64,000 nucleotides of DNA. Origin: Polydactylus sextarius. Taxonomy: Eukaryota > Chordata > Actinopteri > Polynemidae. Position numbers and translations under genes: made by a program. Under the pieces are notes generated by a model that did no database searches, was not told where the DNA came from, and worked only from the letters and a program-made list of their open reading frames with translations. Below, in pieces: positions 10,461 through 23,100 of this stretch (the first letter of the stretch is position 1; each line of letters opens with the position of its first letter). Where the stretch lies: positions 8,748,001 to 8,812,000 of the forward strand of contig CM028912.1 in NCBI GenBank assembly GCA_016801845.1, written 5' to 3'.

Positions 10461-13400
10461 ATGGCGTCCACAGACCAGTCCCTCTTGGACTTAACGGATA
10501 AAGAAACCCGTGAAAAGCTGTCGTTATGGGATCGCCGCACCGATGCCATGGCTCCACTCACGGAGAAACAAATGGACTCGGTCCTGGAGATCCGAGCCGC
10601 ATCTGAAACGCTGTCTGTCCCGTCAGAGGTGAGCTGTGACTCCGGAACCAGCTAGCTAGCTAACGGGTTTGCTAACCTACTTTATAAACGAAATTGAGCG
10701 AAACTAAACCCGGAAACCGATAGTGTGCGAACTTAATTCACCTCCCTCTTTTGCAAACACGACATTAAAGTCAATATATCAAGGAATAATAACTTGTTGG
10801 CTAAACAGCAAGCGTGCTTTTACGTGCACGCTCCGCCACGTCAAGCTACACAGTTAGCTTCATAAGCAGGCTGGTTGAGTTCAGAAACAAGGAGCCCTGT
10901 TTTTTTTTTTTTTGCAGCTTCCGATTGAGGACTTGTGCAGCCTGTCGTCCCGGTCCTTGCAGTCTCCTTTCACAACGACTATACCCGCTTCAACAGAGGA
11001 CGTCCTGCTCAAGGGCTTTCAGATGCTCGATATGGAGAATGACAGGATAGAAACTGCACAGCAGGTGACTTGTCTCTGGCAGCTGTAAACAATGATGCAT
11101 CCAGTCAGACTCACTGTCCCTCAATGAGATGCAAGATTGTAATATAACGCTGTTTTGTGTTGCAGTTTTTTTCCTGGTTTGCCAAGTTGCAGGGGAACAT
11201 GGACCAGGATGAGAGCGCTAAATACAGGTGCTTAAATTTAAAATGCTTCATTGATGATGGTGATGTAATATAATAGTGGCTGTGACAGTAAAGAATAAAA
11301 ATCAGAAACAAACCAGTCAAAGAAGGCAGTATTATGTCTACCACCCTTCATATAACCCGTCATCCATCCACAAGCACTAAAATCCCACATCTAACCATAT
11401 AATATATAACCCTAAATGCTTTCCAACCTCTATTATGCTGATCATATTCATGTGGTTATTTAGGAAGAGAATACAGACCCAATCAGACACAAATAAACAT
11501 TCATTTATTATTCAAATGCCGGACACTAGAGACTAGAAAAGTTGAAAGTTTGCATTTTGGATATCAACACAGTCGTGACTGGTCACAGTCCACTCCTCAC
11601 TGTTGAATCAGAATAACAAAATATTGGTTAGAAACATGTGATATCCCTGCGCTGTACGGGATCACCTATCCCTGTTGAATGAACCTCCAAATAGAAACAC
11701 AACAGGTGTTTTTTCTGTTGTCAGTTTCTTCATTGGCATCTCTGGGTAGTTTCGGCTCATAGGCAACAGTGTATCCAGTTTTCTACTCACTGTGTTCATG
11801 TAGTGAAAGCTGCTATGCAAACCAGTAGGTAGTTTCACTGCATCATTTTGTCAATGTAAACAAATGATATGTTTGCTTTCTCTTCTCTTCAGGAAAACCA
11901 GAGATGATTTAAACTGCTATCAGGAGCAATGTGATGCTATTCTAAAAGATGTCAGTGCAGCTCTGGAGCATTTGGACTCCCTCCAGAAACAGTATCTGTT
12001 TGTGTCTAATAAGACTGGTACTCTACATGAAGCATGTGAACAACTGCTAAAGGAACAGGTAAGATGACTGCTGTTTTTTCTCTCTCTGTCTTTAAATTCA
12101 ACATTATTGATGCAGTAAGCATAATGTTGAGACTGTGTTCAATGAAAAATGTTTATCAGCTGCAACAGTGAAGGTCATATTGTTTTTACCTCGAGTCTGC
12201 CTGTGTCTGTTTATGCTGCTATTGAGCTACCAAAAGAGTGGTTTTGGGTATTTTTGGAGGTGTTGATTTTCAGATCAATACAAAGTTGGACAATGACATG
12301 TTTTCCATAAGTTGGCATCAGTGCACCACCACAGGGTATTTGATGATGTTTGAATCAATTTTTGTCACAATTCCTCCATTTTAGAGGCTTGCAAGTAAAA
12401 AAAATAAAGTGTAATGTGGTGTGAACTTTTCTTAATTGTATGATAAATGAAACATGGGTCGATGTCAAGTGTTTATGTTTAGTTGCTGTTCATGGGAACA
12501 GTTTTTAGTCATTATTTGGATGAAAAACAAAATAAACCAAACCAGTCGCAAAGAGTTTAGGATTGATCATCATCAACAATACGGATCATTCTAGAGTGGT
12601 ACAAACAGGGTTTATTACAAGATGCAAAGCGTCGAGAAGAAAAATGCATTTTCAGAAAACTTCCCCAATAATGGGAAGACGAGAGAAGGGGAGGAAAAGC
12701 ATCATCTGCCAAAATGTGATGGAGGTGATGTTATGGCATGGACGTGAATGGCTGCCAATAGAACTGTGTCAGCGACGTGAATTTTGAAGTGTATAAGTTG
12801 CTGCACTATCTGCTCAGATTCAGTCAAATGCTGTAAAAACTCATAATGACCTAAAACATATTGTGAAAGCGACTCAACAGCTTGTCAAGTCGAGGAAAGG
12901 GAATAGTCTTTAATGGCCAAGTCGGTCACTTGACCTCAGACTAGTTGAACATGCTGTTTACTCACTGAAGACAAAACTGAAGCCAGAAAAACCAACATAC
13001 AAGCAGCAAGTGAAGGCGGCTGTGGAAAAGCCAGATGATATCCAGGGATTCTAGACCTCAGACACTTATCAACTCCAAATGATTTTTATCTCAAGTATTT
13101 AAAAATAATCCTTATAGGTATAATTACATAAGTTTGTGCAATTAAGTTTGAGCCTCTGAAAAATGGAGCCATTATGTATAAAAATAGCTGTAATTAAACA
13201 GTTAATGCCATGTTTTTGTTACACCCTTTGAATTAAAGTTGAAAGTCTGCACCTCACATCTCGATGACTTTGTTTAAACTCCATGTAGACATGGGCAAAA
13301 TTATGATATTATTTTCTGACTTTGCTGCATTTATTTCTGTCTGTGGTCAGATTTTGTACCACCACCGTAACATCATACTTTAAACTTGAAAGCATGCAGT

Positions 13401-14587
13401 CTCAAAACTTAACAGATGTGTTTGAAAAAGCTGAACATACCTCCCAGACTCTGAGGCTGAAATTTGCTGTAATGGTCTAACCTGTGGGGTTGTTCAGAGG
13501 AGGGAAATTGTGGGGGAAAAAAACAAAACAAAACAAAAAAAAACCCCTCAAAAGTAGTCATCGGACGTGACTGGAAATACTGTTCATTATCTAGTTCAGA
13601 ACATCATGACATAGATAAAAGCTTGTCTGAGAATAAAATTGCAACCAGGCACTCTGCACTCTGCAGTCGGCTGTTCATCTTGTCTCTTTGTGGCATATTT
13701 AATATCATATTGATGCTGCAGTTTTTTTCTTGACATTTTTTTCCCTAATATTTCATGGCGCTGCTTATGCTCTCAAATACATAGACTGGACCATATAAGT
13801 GAATTGAATGGAGCTGAAATTAAGCTGTCATGGCGTGTTGTATCAAACGCGGTTTGTTTCCTCTCTCTGTCTTTTTGCAGTCGGAGCTTGTCGACCTGGC
13901 AGAGAGCATACAGCAGAAACTGTCATATTTTAATGAGTTAGAAAACATCAACACGGTAGGCTGGATTTCTTTTTGTCTACAACTGGAAACATTTGTTAAT
14001 TAAATTGTATGCACTGTAAATGATGTGTCAGTTAATTGATTAATTATGTATAAGCCTAATTATTCTTATGTATCAGCCTGAAGTCTACGCTGTCGGTAGC
14101 CGTGTCCCAGTTTCAAAACATTATGCCGAGGAACTTTGATGCCAGCCGCATTTTTAATGTATTTCTTTAAACGCAGTTTCACCAAACCTGCAATTCTTTG
14201 AAATATAGAAACAACAACAGTCTGTAACACAGTCTGACCTAAATTTGCGAACGCGTCTCATACAAATGATGACTTTAGTCAAATGAAAATAAAATGTCTT
14301 CTGGAAGATTAATTGATTTTGTTGGTAATTATATTTATTTATTTTTTATTTTTTTTCAGAAACTGAACTCACCAACCTTGTCTGTAAATAGTGAAGGCTT
14401 TATACCAATGTTGTCAAAACTGGATGACTGCATTGAATATGTTTCCTCACATGTAAGTAGCTTGCAGATTTAAATAATTTTCTGTGGTAATTATCCACAT
14501 ATTTCTTATTCTTAAAAAATAAATGTGTGAAATAGTTGCATTTTTATGCCCCGCGGGCTGCATAGTTCTGTGTGTGTGTGTGTGTGT

Positions 14588-14628
<41 letters not shown>

Positions 14629-17600
14629 CGCATGCGTGCACGTGTTTTCTCTAATGTGAATTTCTGACCATGACCTGAAATGAACTGTTGACTTGTTCTA
14701 ACTGTAGACGTGAGCTGTCCTTGTAATATAATCTCATGTGCTGAAGTTTATAGTGACCTCAATTAAAACTGACTCTTGTTTATTTTCTGTTAATTGCAGC
14801 CGAATTTCAAGGATTATCCAGTCTATTTGGCCAAGTTTAAACAATGTCTCTCTAAAGCTATGCATTTCATGAAGATCCACATTGTAAACACTATGCAGAA
14901 CCTTACCAGCCAGTTAACAAAAAGGGTAAGATTGAGTCACATTTCCTCCTACACAGTTGACAACTCTGTATAAAGTCTTGAATACTTAATCTGTTCGTTG
15001 TCAATAGTAATTTTGTTTTTTGTTTTATTTGGGTACACTGCAGGATCCGATGGGCTTGACCAATGCAGACAATGCCTTCACACTTTACTACGTGAAGTTC
15101 AGAGCAGCTGCACCTAAAGTTAGAGTGAGTATACTTTTATGACACTCACTTTATGCAGCACATCATCTTGCATAAATAATGTCCTGCGATTTTTTTTTTT
15201 TTTTTTTTTCCTTCTTTCAGTCGCTGATTGAACAGATAGAGCAGCGCGCAGAGAAGATTCCAGAGTGAGTATTTGCATTTTCCCAGAATAAATCAGCATA
15301 AGTGTTCCTGTTATATTTCTTTCTACACTTCAACTCACTCTAAATTAACTCAACTCTCCATTCACATTCATGCGAGCAGATATCATCAGCTCCTAGACGA
15401 AGTCCACCAGTGCTACCTTGACCAGAGGGAGCAGCTCCTCAATCCCAGCATCACAACCACCATTACCGACCTGACCAACCAGAACAGCAAAGACCACTGT
15501 GCTCTGGTAAGGCGTGACGAGTTCAAAGCAGGAGCTGCCCTTTAGATGTTGTAAAATGACATTTCAGGTGGCAAAGAAGGCCCAATATGCAGCTTGTGGG
15601 AAATTTATGGTTTGTGTTTGATAAAGACACAAAGATGTTCACATGATAAATGAGCATAACCTGACACTGTGTAAAGCAGGCTTCCGCAGCGTACTGTTGT
15701 TTTTTTCACAGCTCAATTGCAGTGTCGAGACTTGATGTTCTTAGTATAATATCAGTTACAGCTCATCTGTAAAGCTGTGATTTATTGTGCCGTGTCCTAC
15801 CTGTGTTAGAAAATGGATCTGACCTAATTAATGGTAAAATATTTTTATTCTAATGTATTACTCGCAGCAAACCGGATCACACTTTAGCACCTGGAGGGAC
15901 TATGTGTTTTGACACCGTTGTGGCATTTAAAACACTCCTCTAATTGGCTTAATGGGGATGCTATAATTAAAGGTCAGCCTTTCATGTAATAAAACGTCAT
16001 AACAGCCCCTCTACCTGTCCGACATTTTTTTAATGAAACTTGAAAGGTTATGCATCTTGGTAATGATCGCTGTAATAGGTTCTCACATCATTTATGTGGG
16101 AGCATGTGTTATGTTGAAGCAGAGCCAACGTACCACTGTGGTGGGTGATCATGGTGTGTGTTTGCTCAGGTTCGCAGTGGCTGTGCCTTCATGGTTCACG
16201 TCTGCCAGGATGAGCACCAGCTGTACAATGAGTTCTTTTCTAAGCCAACACCTAAACTAGAGTGAGTAGTACCTGCCTCAGTGGTAACACGATCACTGAG
16301 CACACACACTGAGCCTTTTGTCTTGTATGTATTTATTTAAGGTGTGACACTTTGATACATGTGATAGTCAGTCGGTTTGAGAATGTACAGTGTTTTAAAT
16401 AGTATGGATAGACAGATTTTTGTATTATTATTCAATAGCAAAAGTCTGTTGCCATGGATTTTTATAGTCATTACTTAATTCCCTGATATCAAGGAAGCCT
16501 GAAAGTGTAGATAGTTTTCTCAGCTGTGCAAAGCAATGAATTGGTTTTTAATCTCTTAACAGCGAGCTGCTGGAGAAGTTATGTTTGTCGCTTTACGATG
16601 TCCTCCGGCCTCTAATCATCCACATCATCCACCTGGAAACCTTGTCTGAGCTCTGCAGCATTCTCAAGAATGAGATGCTGGAAGACCACGTTCATAACAA
16701 TGGTAGGTTTGAGCTTTTATTCTCCTGAAAGCTTCTCAGATGTCACATGGGGCGTTAAGAAGTGAGTCATCAGGAAACAGCTGTGTTGGAGTGGTTCAGG
16801 CTCACTGCAGCACAATGAATAAAACGGTGTTGGAAGGATTACATTTAAAATGCATCTTATTATAGATTATAGAATGCGTGTCGTTAAATCTAATTCGTTA
16901 TTCTATTAAATTACTCGAGGAAAATTACATTTTTAGTAGGACAATTTGTTTTCACTTGTTGACTGTCAGCGAGTCCCTTTTAAAATAAAAATAGCAGATT
17001 TTTTTTTTACGTTCTGTGCTTCCACAACATACTCATCATTCATGTTGTAAGTTGGCGAGTCTCCATTGGATGCTTTGTTTGTTAGCTAGACCTGCTGAGC
17101 AAGCTAGCCACTACGCCAACAGCGCTAACAGGCTAAGCTGCAGTGAGCAGCAATCTGGCGATTTGGCAATTTGACCCGGCAAGTGTTCAAGTAAACTACA
17201 AATACTTTACATTTTTTTAAGTTGGTGAGTAACGTAGGTGATATAAAAGCAATCAAATTTTTTCCAGTTGAATTTTTTGGGGCTTTTTGCTTTAATGTGC
17301 TACAGATAAATCAACAATGAGATACTCAAAAGGATCATCAGTGCTTAATTTGCCAAGTGAGAGATGCAGAATTTAATACAATTGCGGCTTCGGGTATTCA
17401 GTATAATTTTTAAAAGTCTGTCTTTGTGCCAACAACAAAAACACAAACAAGACTTTCCTAAGTCTGAGACAATGTGGTCTGGTTCAGTCATAAATTCCTT
17501 TGTTTCTAGCTCCTCCGATTTTTAAAGAAAAGGCATGTTGCCTTTCCTCTTAACTCTCTCCAGAATTACTAACAGGGTGTGTCTATTGAACTTCACAGTC

Positions 17601-20600
17601 CACTTTTGTGGGTTGTTATCTGAGAAGACAAACTTCAGTGAAAGTATTCACAAAAGAAGTAAAGGAACATGATAGTTATTCTTTGAAACTTGAGGTGTGT
17701 GATGTTTTCGTGGTAGGGTAACTTGTTTTTTTTTTTCTTTTCTTTTCTTTCATTCAGTTCTCATTCCTCAGTTGTGATTTCTCAGCTTATGCCATATCCA
17801 ACATCATTTTACATCACATATGTCTAAAAGTTTATACTTTACACCCTGAGGGATTTGTTGGAATTTGTTGAATCTATTCACAACAGAGTGATTGAGTGGA
17901 AGGTTGAACTGCAAACTGACCTCTATGTGCCTTTATGCAGCTGCTCAGTTAGGCGCCTTTGATGCAGTAGTGAAGCAGATGCTGGAGGACGTCCAGGAGA
18001 GGCTGGTCTACAGAACTCACATTTACATCCAGACTGATATCACAGGCTACAACCCAGCTCCGGGGGATCTGGCCTATCCAGAGAAATTGGAGATGATGGA
18101 GGTAGGTCTTGTGTGCTCGAAGGGATATCGGTTTTCCTTCCTTCTCGGTATCTTCAGAAACAAAACACCACGCTGTTGTCATCATTGCTGCTTCTACTCA
18201 AACAGTTTTAGAAAACTGAGAAAAACATGAATCATAGCTTTATTTTCGGTTTGGTTGGTCTTAAAATAGTTTTCAAAATGCTGGTTTTTCCTGGCAAGCA
18301 ACGATGTAAAACAAGTATTGTAAAGCCAGCACGACGAATCAACAGCTCTTCTTTTGGATAAATGACTTAGTTAAAATTAGTTTAATATGTTTTTGTCTAT
18401 TGGATGTTTCGGCTTTAAATGTAATGGCCTAAACTTTGTTGCTGCTTGACACTTAGTACTTGACAATACTAAGACTTTAAATCTGAATCTGTAAAAACTG
18501 TTAACTATGAGATTGTTTTAAGTTGAGTCATGCAAATTTGAGGCCTTGAAACCTCTTTGAATGTCTGCATATATTAATTATGCCTTTAAATCTTAATTAT
18601 ATTTAAGAGCTCTTAAAGGTGTTACATCATTCATTGTTCACTTGATGCTTCTGTAGATACTTATCTTACTCTCTCTGCAGACTCATTTTGTTTTGTTTCA
18701 TTAGTTCGTTTACTGTACGTTGGCTCTGATTAAATCAAAAGTGTGAAAGAAAAAACAACTTTCTGGCACTGAAAACTTTCCATTGAATGACTCTCTTGTC
18801 CTTGCTTTCTCGTCACCAACAGAGAATCGCTCAGAGCTTGAAGGAAGAGCAAATGAAGCAGATGTCGCAAGAGTCAACGTTTTCCGACGTGCAGCTCGAG
18901 GACCCCGATAGTAGAAGAAATAGTAATGCTGGTCCGTGTTTCCAGATTGTGACACTTGCTTTTTTAACTCCGTCAATGTTGATGTTGTTGTTGTTGTCGT
19001 TGTCGTTGTCGTTGTCGTCGTCGTCATCCTTTGCCTGATAGTTGTTCTTTCCTTTTTTCATAATAAATACAGGGAATGTAGAAGCAACACGCCTACAGAC
19101 ATCTATCTCTCCTGCTGATCTGCACGGCATGTGGTATCCTACTGTCAGACGAACGCTGGTTTGTCTGTCCAAGCTCTATAGATGTATAGATGTGAGTGTT
19201 CCGTTTTTTCTTGGTCACTTATATAGAGTTTCTTATCCGAAAACATGGCAGGATGCACAGCATATATAGCCCCCCCACACCCACCCACTCTAATTCATGT
19301 ATTTCTTACTGTGACTTGATCTTCTTTCCAGAGAGCAGTCTTCCAGGGTTTATCTCAAGAAGCGTTATCTGCCTGCATCCAGTCCCTCCTTAAAGCTTCT
19401 GATATCATCCTTAAGAACAAGGTTGGCACATATTGTTAAGAATAGAATGTGTTTTTGTTTTTTGTTTTTTTTTTTAACTGAAGTTTTCAGATTTTCATTA
19501 TCATCAAATCAATTCCCCCTCTTAGATAAAAAATGTGTTCGGTTTTATTCAAATTCCTTCAGGCAACGGGGTCCTTAACCAAACCAACTGGGATGTCATT
19601 TAAAGTTTATTTTAATAGGTACTTTATTATACCCTCACAGTGTTCAGCAGACCGTCCTTTATTTATGGGGTATTTTCACCTTCAAATTCTCTGTCTATAT
19701 CTGTGCTAAGTGGCGCGTTTCAACCTAACACATCAAATTAAAGCAGCAGCGTCAGTCTCAGAGGATATGTTCCTACCCTGTGTTGATGATGTCTTTTTCA
19801 CTGTTTTAGTCGCTTAGTTGAGCAATAAATGGTTTTAAATGCCTTTTTTATCACAGTAATGTGTCCCTTTCCAGCTACAGTTAATCAGCAGTTATTAATT
19901 AGACATATTCTCCTATCGTCTCTGAGCGTGTGCTTTTTATGTTATCTCGTGGTTTGGTTAGTCAGCAGATGCCCTTTTGTTTTGGCAGCCTGCAGTGTGG
20001 ATTTAACAGTGTGCTATCACTTTCCGTAGACACAAATAGATGGGCAACTTTTCCTGATCAAGCACCTGCTGATAATGCGTGAACAGATTGCTCCATTTCA
20101 CACTGATTTTGCCATCAAGGAAATCTCACTGGACCTGAAGAAAACGCGAGGTAAGATAATTAAAGGTGGAGGGAACATTGGTGTTCGGCTCCATAAAGCC
20201 AGTCATTACATTCTCATGCTCATTAAGCAACTTGTGCCTATCACATGCACCAGTGGCAACAATTAATGTGGAAATTACAGTGTAATCCAACACCATAATG
20301 TACATTAACCGATGGCTCACAGGGCAGATTCGCTCCCATCAACCTAGTCTCAGTCAAGGTCATATAAAATTTGAGGCACTAGAGGGCACTCTAATTCTAC
20401 AGCAACCCAGATTTGATCTCTCTGCTTTATGTTAAGATGCTGCCTTCAAAATCCTGAACCCTAAGGCTGTTCCGAAATTCTTCCGACTTAACAGTCACAA
20501 CGCCATACTTGAATTCCTGTTGGAGGTAGTGTGTTTTTCCTTCTCTCTCTCTTTTTTTTTTTTTTTTTTTTAAACTTACCATACACTTTATATACTTTGA

Positions 20601-22357
20601 TAGCAGCCTGCCTACAGGAAACGCCACTTGATAGTGCTAAACCCCTTTTCTCTGTGTCCCTCAGGGAACACCGGAGATAAAGGAGCACTACATTGACTCT
20701 AAGAAGGATGTGGACCGACACCTGAAGTTCAGCTGTGAGCAGTTCATCCAGCAGCAGACTCAGATCTTTGTGGGGAACCTTGAAGAGTTTCTCACCAAGG
20801 TAACTGTTAGAGCGAAGGCAGACTCCGCCTCAGGCAGTGACGGCTCATTGTGACCTTCATTTTTTTTTTTTTTTTTTGCTTCTCCATTTTACAAACCGTA
20901 AACCTAATAAGTCATTTGTTCGTGCTCATCAATGAAAGACTCAGTATTTTACTGACGACTAAAAACAAAATAGCTGTTTTTCATCGAGGATATCAGGTTC
21001 TGTTGCTAGTATTCATGTCTGCTTGCATCCACATGTTTCTGTTTAGTAATTCCACTGAAACAATTTATCGGCTGTCTGCATTTCTAATCATCCACACTCA
21101 GATTTCTGTTAGTGTTTATGTCAGTTCTGCTCGTCGTGTAATTCAAGACCGAACTGAATTAGCCCAGATGGCAGCGCAGCACAGCAACAAGCTTAAAATA
21201 AAGTCTTTTCAAATTGGAACAATCAATTTGTTTTGACTTTCCTTCACTCAGGTTGCCGCTCTTAAAACTATGGCCATCCAAGGTGGTCCCACATACAGCC
21301 TGTCTCAACAACCTTGGGCACAGCCAGGTGAGATTTGTCTCAGAAAACGCCACGAGCATCACTCTGTAATCCATCAAAACTTGTATAACGCTTGCTAGAG
21401 GTCTTTTTTTTTTTTTTTAACTCATTACTCTTTTTTTTCACTTCAGCAAAGATCAACGATATAGTGATGGCTACCTACCGTGTGATGAAGAGCAAGCTGC
21501 CAAGCACTTTACAGAGCATGTCCTTGTACTTAGCCAACAGAGACACAGAGTTCATCCTCTTCAAGCCTGTCCGGGTGGGTGGCAAAAATTGAGGTTATTC
21601 ACATATATCAGATCATGAACATTTTTATTTCTCTCTGTTAATAGACTTTGAAAATATAGCTCATTATACCGAGGTGTTTTGAGCCATGCGAACAAATCCG
21701 TTGCACCAGAAATCATTCATTATGTACATGTATTCAAGACCTGTCAATCAATTTTGGAGGAATATAGAATAATAATTCTTCCCTTCTCTCGGGTGAAACC
21801 TTTTGTCTAAATTTGGTTCAGAAATTGTGCCTTAAGCCATGAATTTGTCTGTGTGATTGAACTCTAATGGAGAAGTCTTTGTCCAGCCTGTGTACTGATC
21901 ATCAAGGTGCCAGGTGAGACTGAATGAGAGAGAAACAGAATTCTGTTGTTGACATGGAAACAAGATAGTAGGGGGACATAGGCCAGATGGAAATGTAGTA
22001 TTAATTTTCCTCCAGTGCTCAATAATAACATGTTTTTTTTTCTTTTCTCACAGAATAACATCCAGCAGGTATTCCAGAGACTGCTTGCCTTGCTTCAGGA
22101 GGAATACAGTGGAGAGGACCTTCAAATCATCGCGTGTCCATCTATGGAGCAGGTACAGAAATGTGGGATTAGCAAAGCCCTAAGGCATCTAATATAGTTT
22201 TAATAATACAGCTACAACATCCAAAACTGCTGAGATCAACTTCAGTGGTGGTGGGAAGGGGGTGTTTGGTAATGTATGCCAGCCAAGTGACAGCGAGCAC
22301 TCATCATTTTCTACGCTTCTCTTGCAGATTAACCTGCTGCTGTCTGTGAATAAGTAA
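10461..22357 (+). CDS. cog3: cog3, conserved oligomeric Golgi complex subunit 3
   Basis: Twenty-three coding exons read in phase to 825 codons plus TAA: 10461-10628, 10918-11064, 11166-11227, 11893-12058, 13881-13955, 14360-14452, 14800-14925, 15044-15124, 15221-15264, 15380-15506, 16170-16261, 16563-16702, 17941-18101, 18823-18931, 19073-19191, 19332-19421, 20030-20150, 20437-20525, 20665-20799, 21252-21327, 21447-21574, 22054-22152, 22328-22357. Human COG3 is about 828 residues. Family knowledge: COG3 (Sec34) belongs to lobe A of the COG tethering complex on the cytosolic Golgi face and supports retrograde intra-Golgi traffic and glycosylation enzyme recycling. Diagnostic segments are LHGMWYPTVRRTLVCLSKLY, TQIDGQLFLIKHLLIMREQI, YIDSKKDVDRHLKF and the end LLLSVNK. 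The region before LHGMWY (exons 14-15) is the most divergent. The start is the first ATG after the promoter segment. The intron at 12059-13880 carries a Tc1 remnant. Confidence 0.97.
12660..13310 (+). mobile_element. Decayed Tc1/mariner transposon remnant in cog3 intron 4
   Basis: Conceptual fragments on the plus strand match the 3' half of a Tc1-type DDE transposase: a variant of VKHGGGSVMVW near 12710, HNDLKHIVKATQQ for the DNDPKHT block near 12840, WPSRSLDLRLVEHAVYSLK for WPSQSPDLNPIEH near 12920, and PTYKQQVKAA near 12990. It continues into a family-like tail with TTGAATTAAAGTTGAAAGTC near 13230. A stop codon precedes the WPS block and the frame is broken, so it is dead. Terminal inverted repeats were not clearly delimited; the left boundary is approximate. 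Confidence 0.75.
14569..14634 (+). repeat. (TG)n microsatellite in cog3 intron
   Basis: Compound TG tract interrupted by TCTC, in the intron between the exons ending at 14452 and starting at 14800. The apparent Thr-His open frame on the other strand is an artefact of this repeat. Confidence 0.95.
18979..19024 (+). repeat. Compound (GTT)n/(GTC)n trinucleotide repeat in a short cog3 intron
   Basis: Lies inside the 141-bp intron 18932-19072, ending about 48 bp before the acceptor. The donor of this intron (G|GTCCGT) is weak, although the join gives the correct phase. Expansion would lengthen one of the shorter introns of the gene. Confidence 0.9.
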
Positions 22358-23100
22358 GTGCCTGGGTTTCGATGTGGCGATGCTGGGGAAACACCCTCTG
22401 GATAACGATGTGATGCTCCAGCAGCTCCCAGTCCATGACCAGGAGTCATGACCAGAGAGCTGCGTCTGAGCTGCTGAGCTGGACCGAGATCGAGACCCAC
22501 GTGAACTGATGGAGGGGAGAAGAAAAAACAAAAAACAAATCCTGCTCAAGGCCAAAGATTCTCAGACAGAAGCTCAAGCAGCTACAAGTATGAAGAGTTT
22601 TCAGGTATCAATCTTGAAGTCCATAACACACTGGGAAGTGGAGGGTGTTATTACCGAACTGAATATTTCGTTTGACTAAATTTAAAGCTGTCGTCGTGGT
22701 GAGGGTTGTTTTTCATATAGGAGAAATCCATTTTCCACAAGGTTTGGATTTGGGTCACAGTTCCCTCTTTCTCTTAACACCAAATTGTTTTGAACAATAG
22801 TGATAATAGAAAAGAATTTGCACACAATGTAAGGGGTGGACTGGAGTCGAGCGGACTGGAGGGGTGGGGGTGTCTAAGTGTTCAGACAAGGACACTTAGA
22901 CAGGAGTGGACAATAAAAGGCACTAAATGGTTGCTCATTAGCCAGGTAGCGAACGGCCAGTAAAGGGGACTTGCATTCAGATTCCTGAATTCCCTTGTTT
23001 GGTTTAAAAGGGTATCAAGAGATAAATGCTGCAAAAATATTTTATTCCTTTATTTTTAACTTGTAACAGTGTTTGTAACACATCCAATAAAACTCTATAC
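22358..23100 (+). terminator. cog3 3' UTR with candidate poly(A) signals
   Basis: Sequence after the cog3 stop. AATAAA hexamers are at 22912-22917 and 23086-23091; the second is the more likely main site, but transcript evidence is needed. A G-rich patch lies near 22860-22875. Confidence 0.5.

Noticed and set aside
18710..19172. Poly-Thr and Asp/Asn-rich frames opposite cog3
   Set aside because: Produced by the compound GTT/GTC repeat in the cog3 intron.
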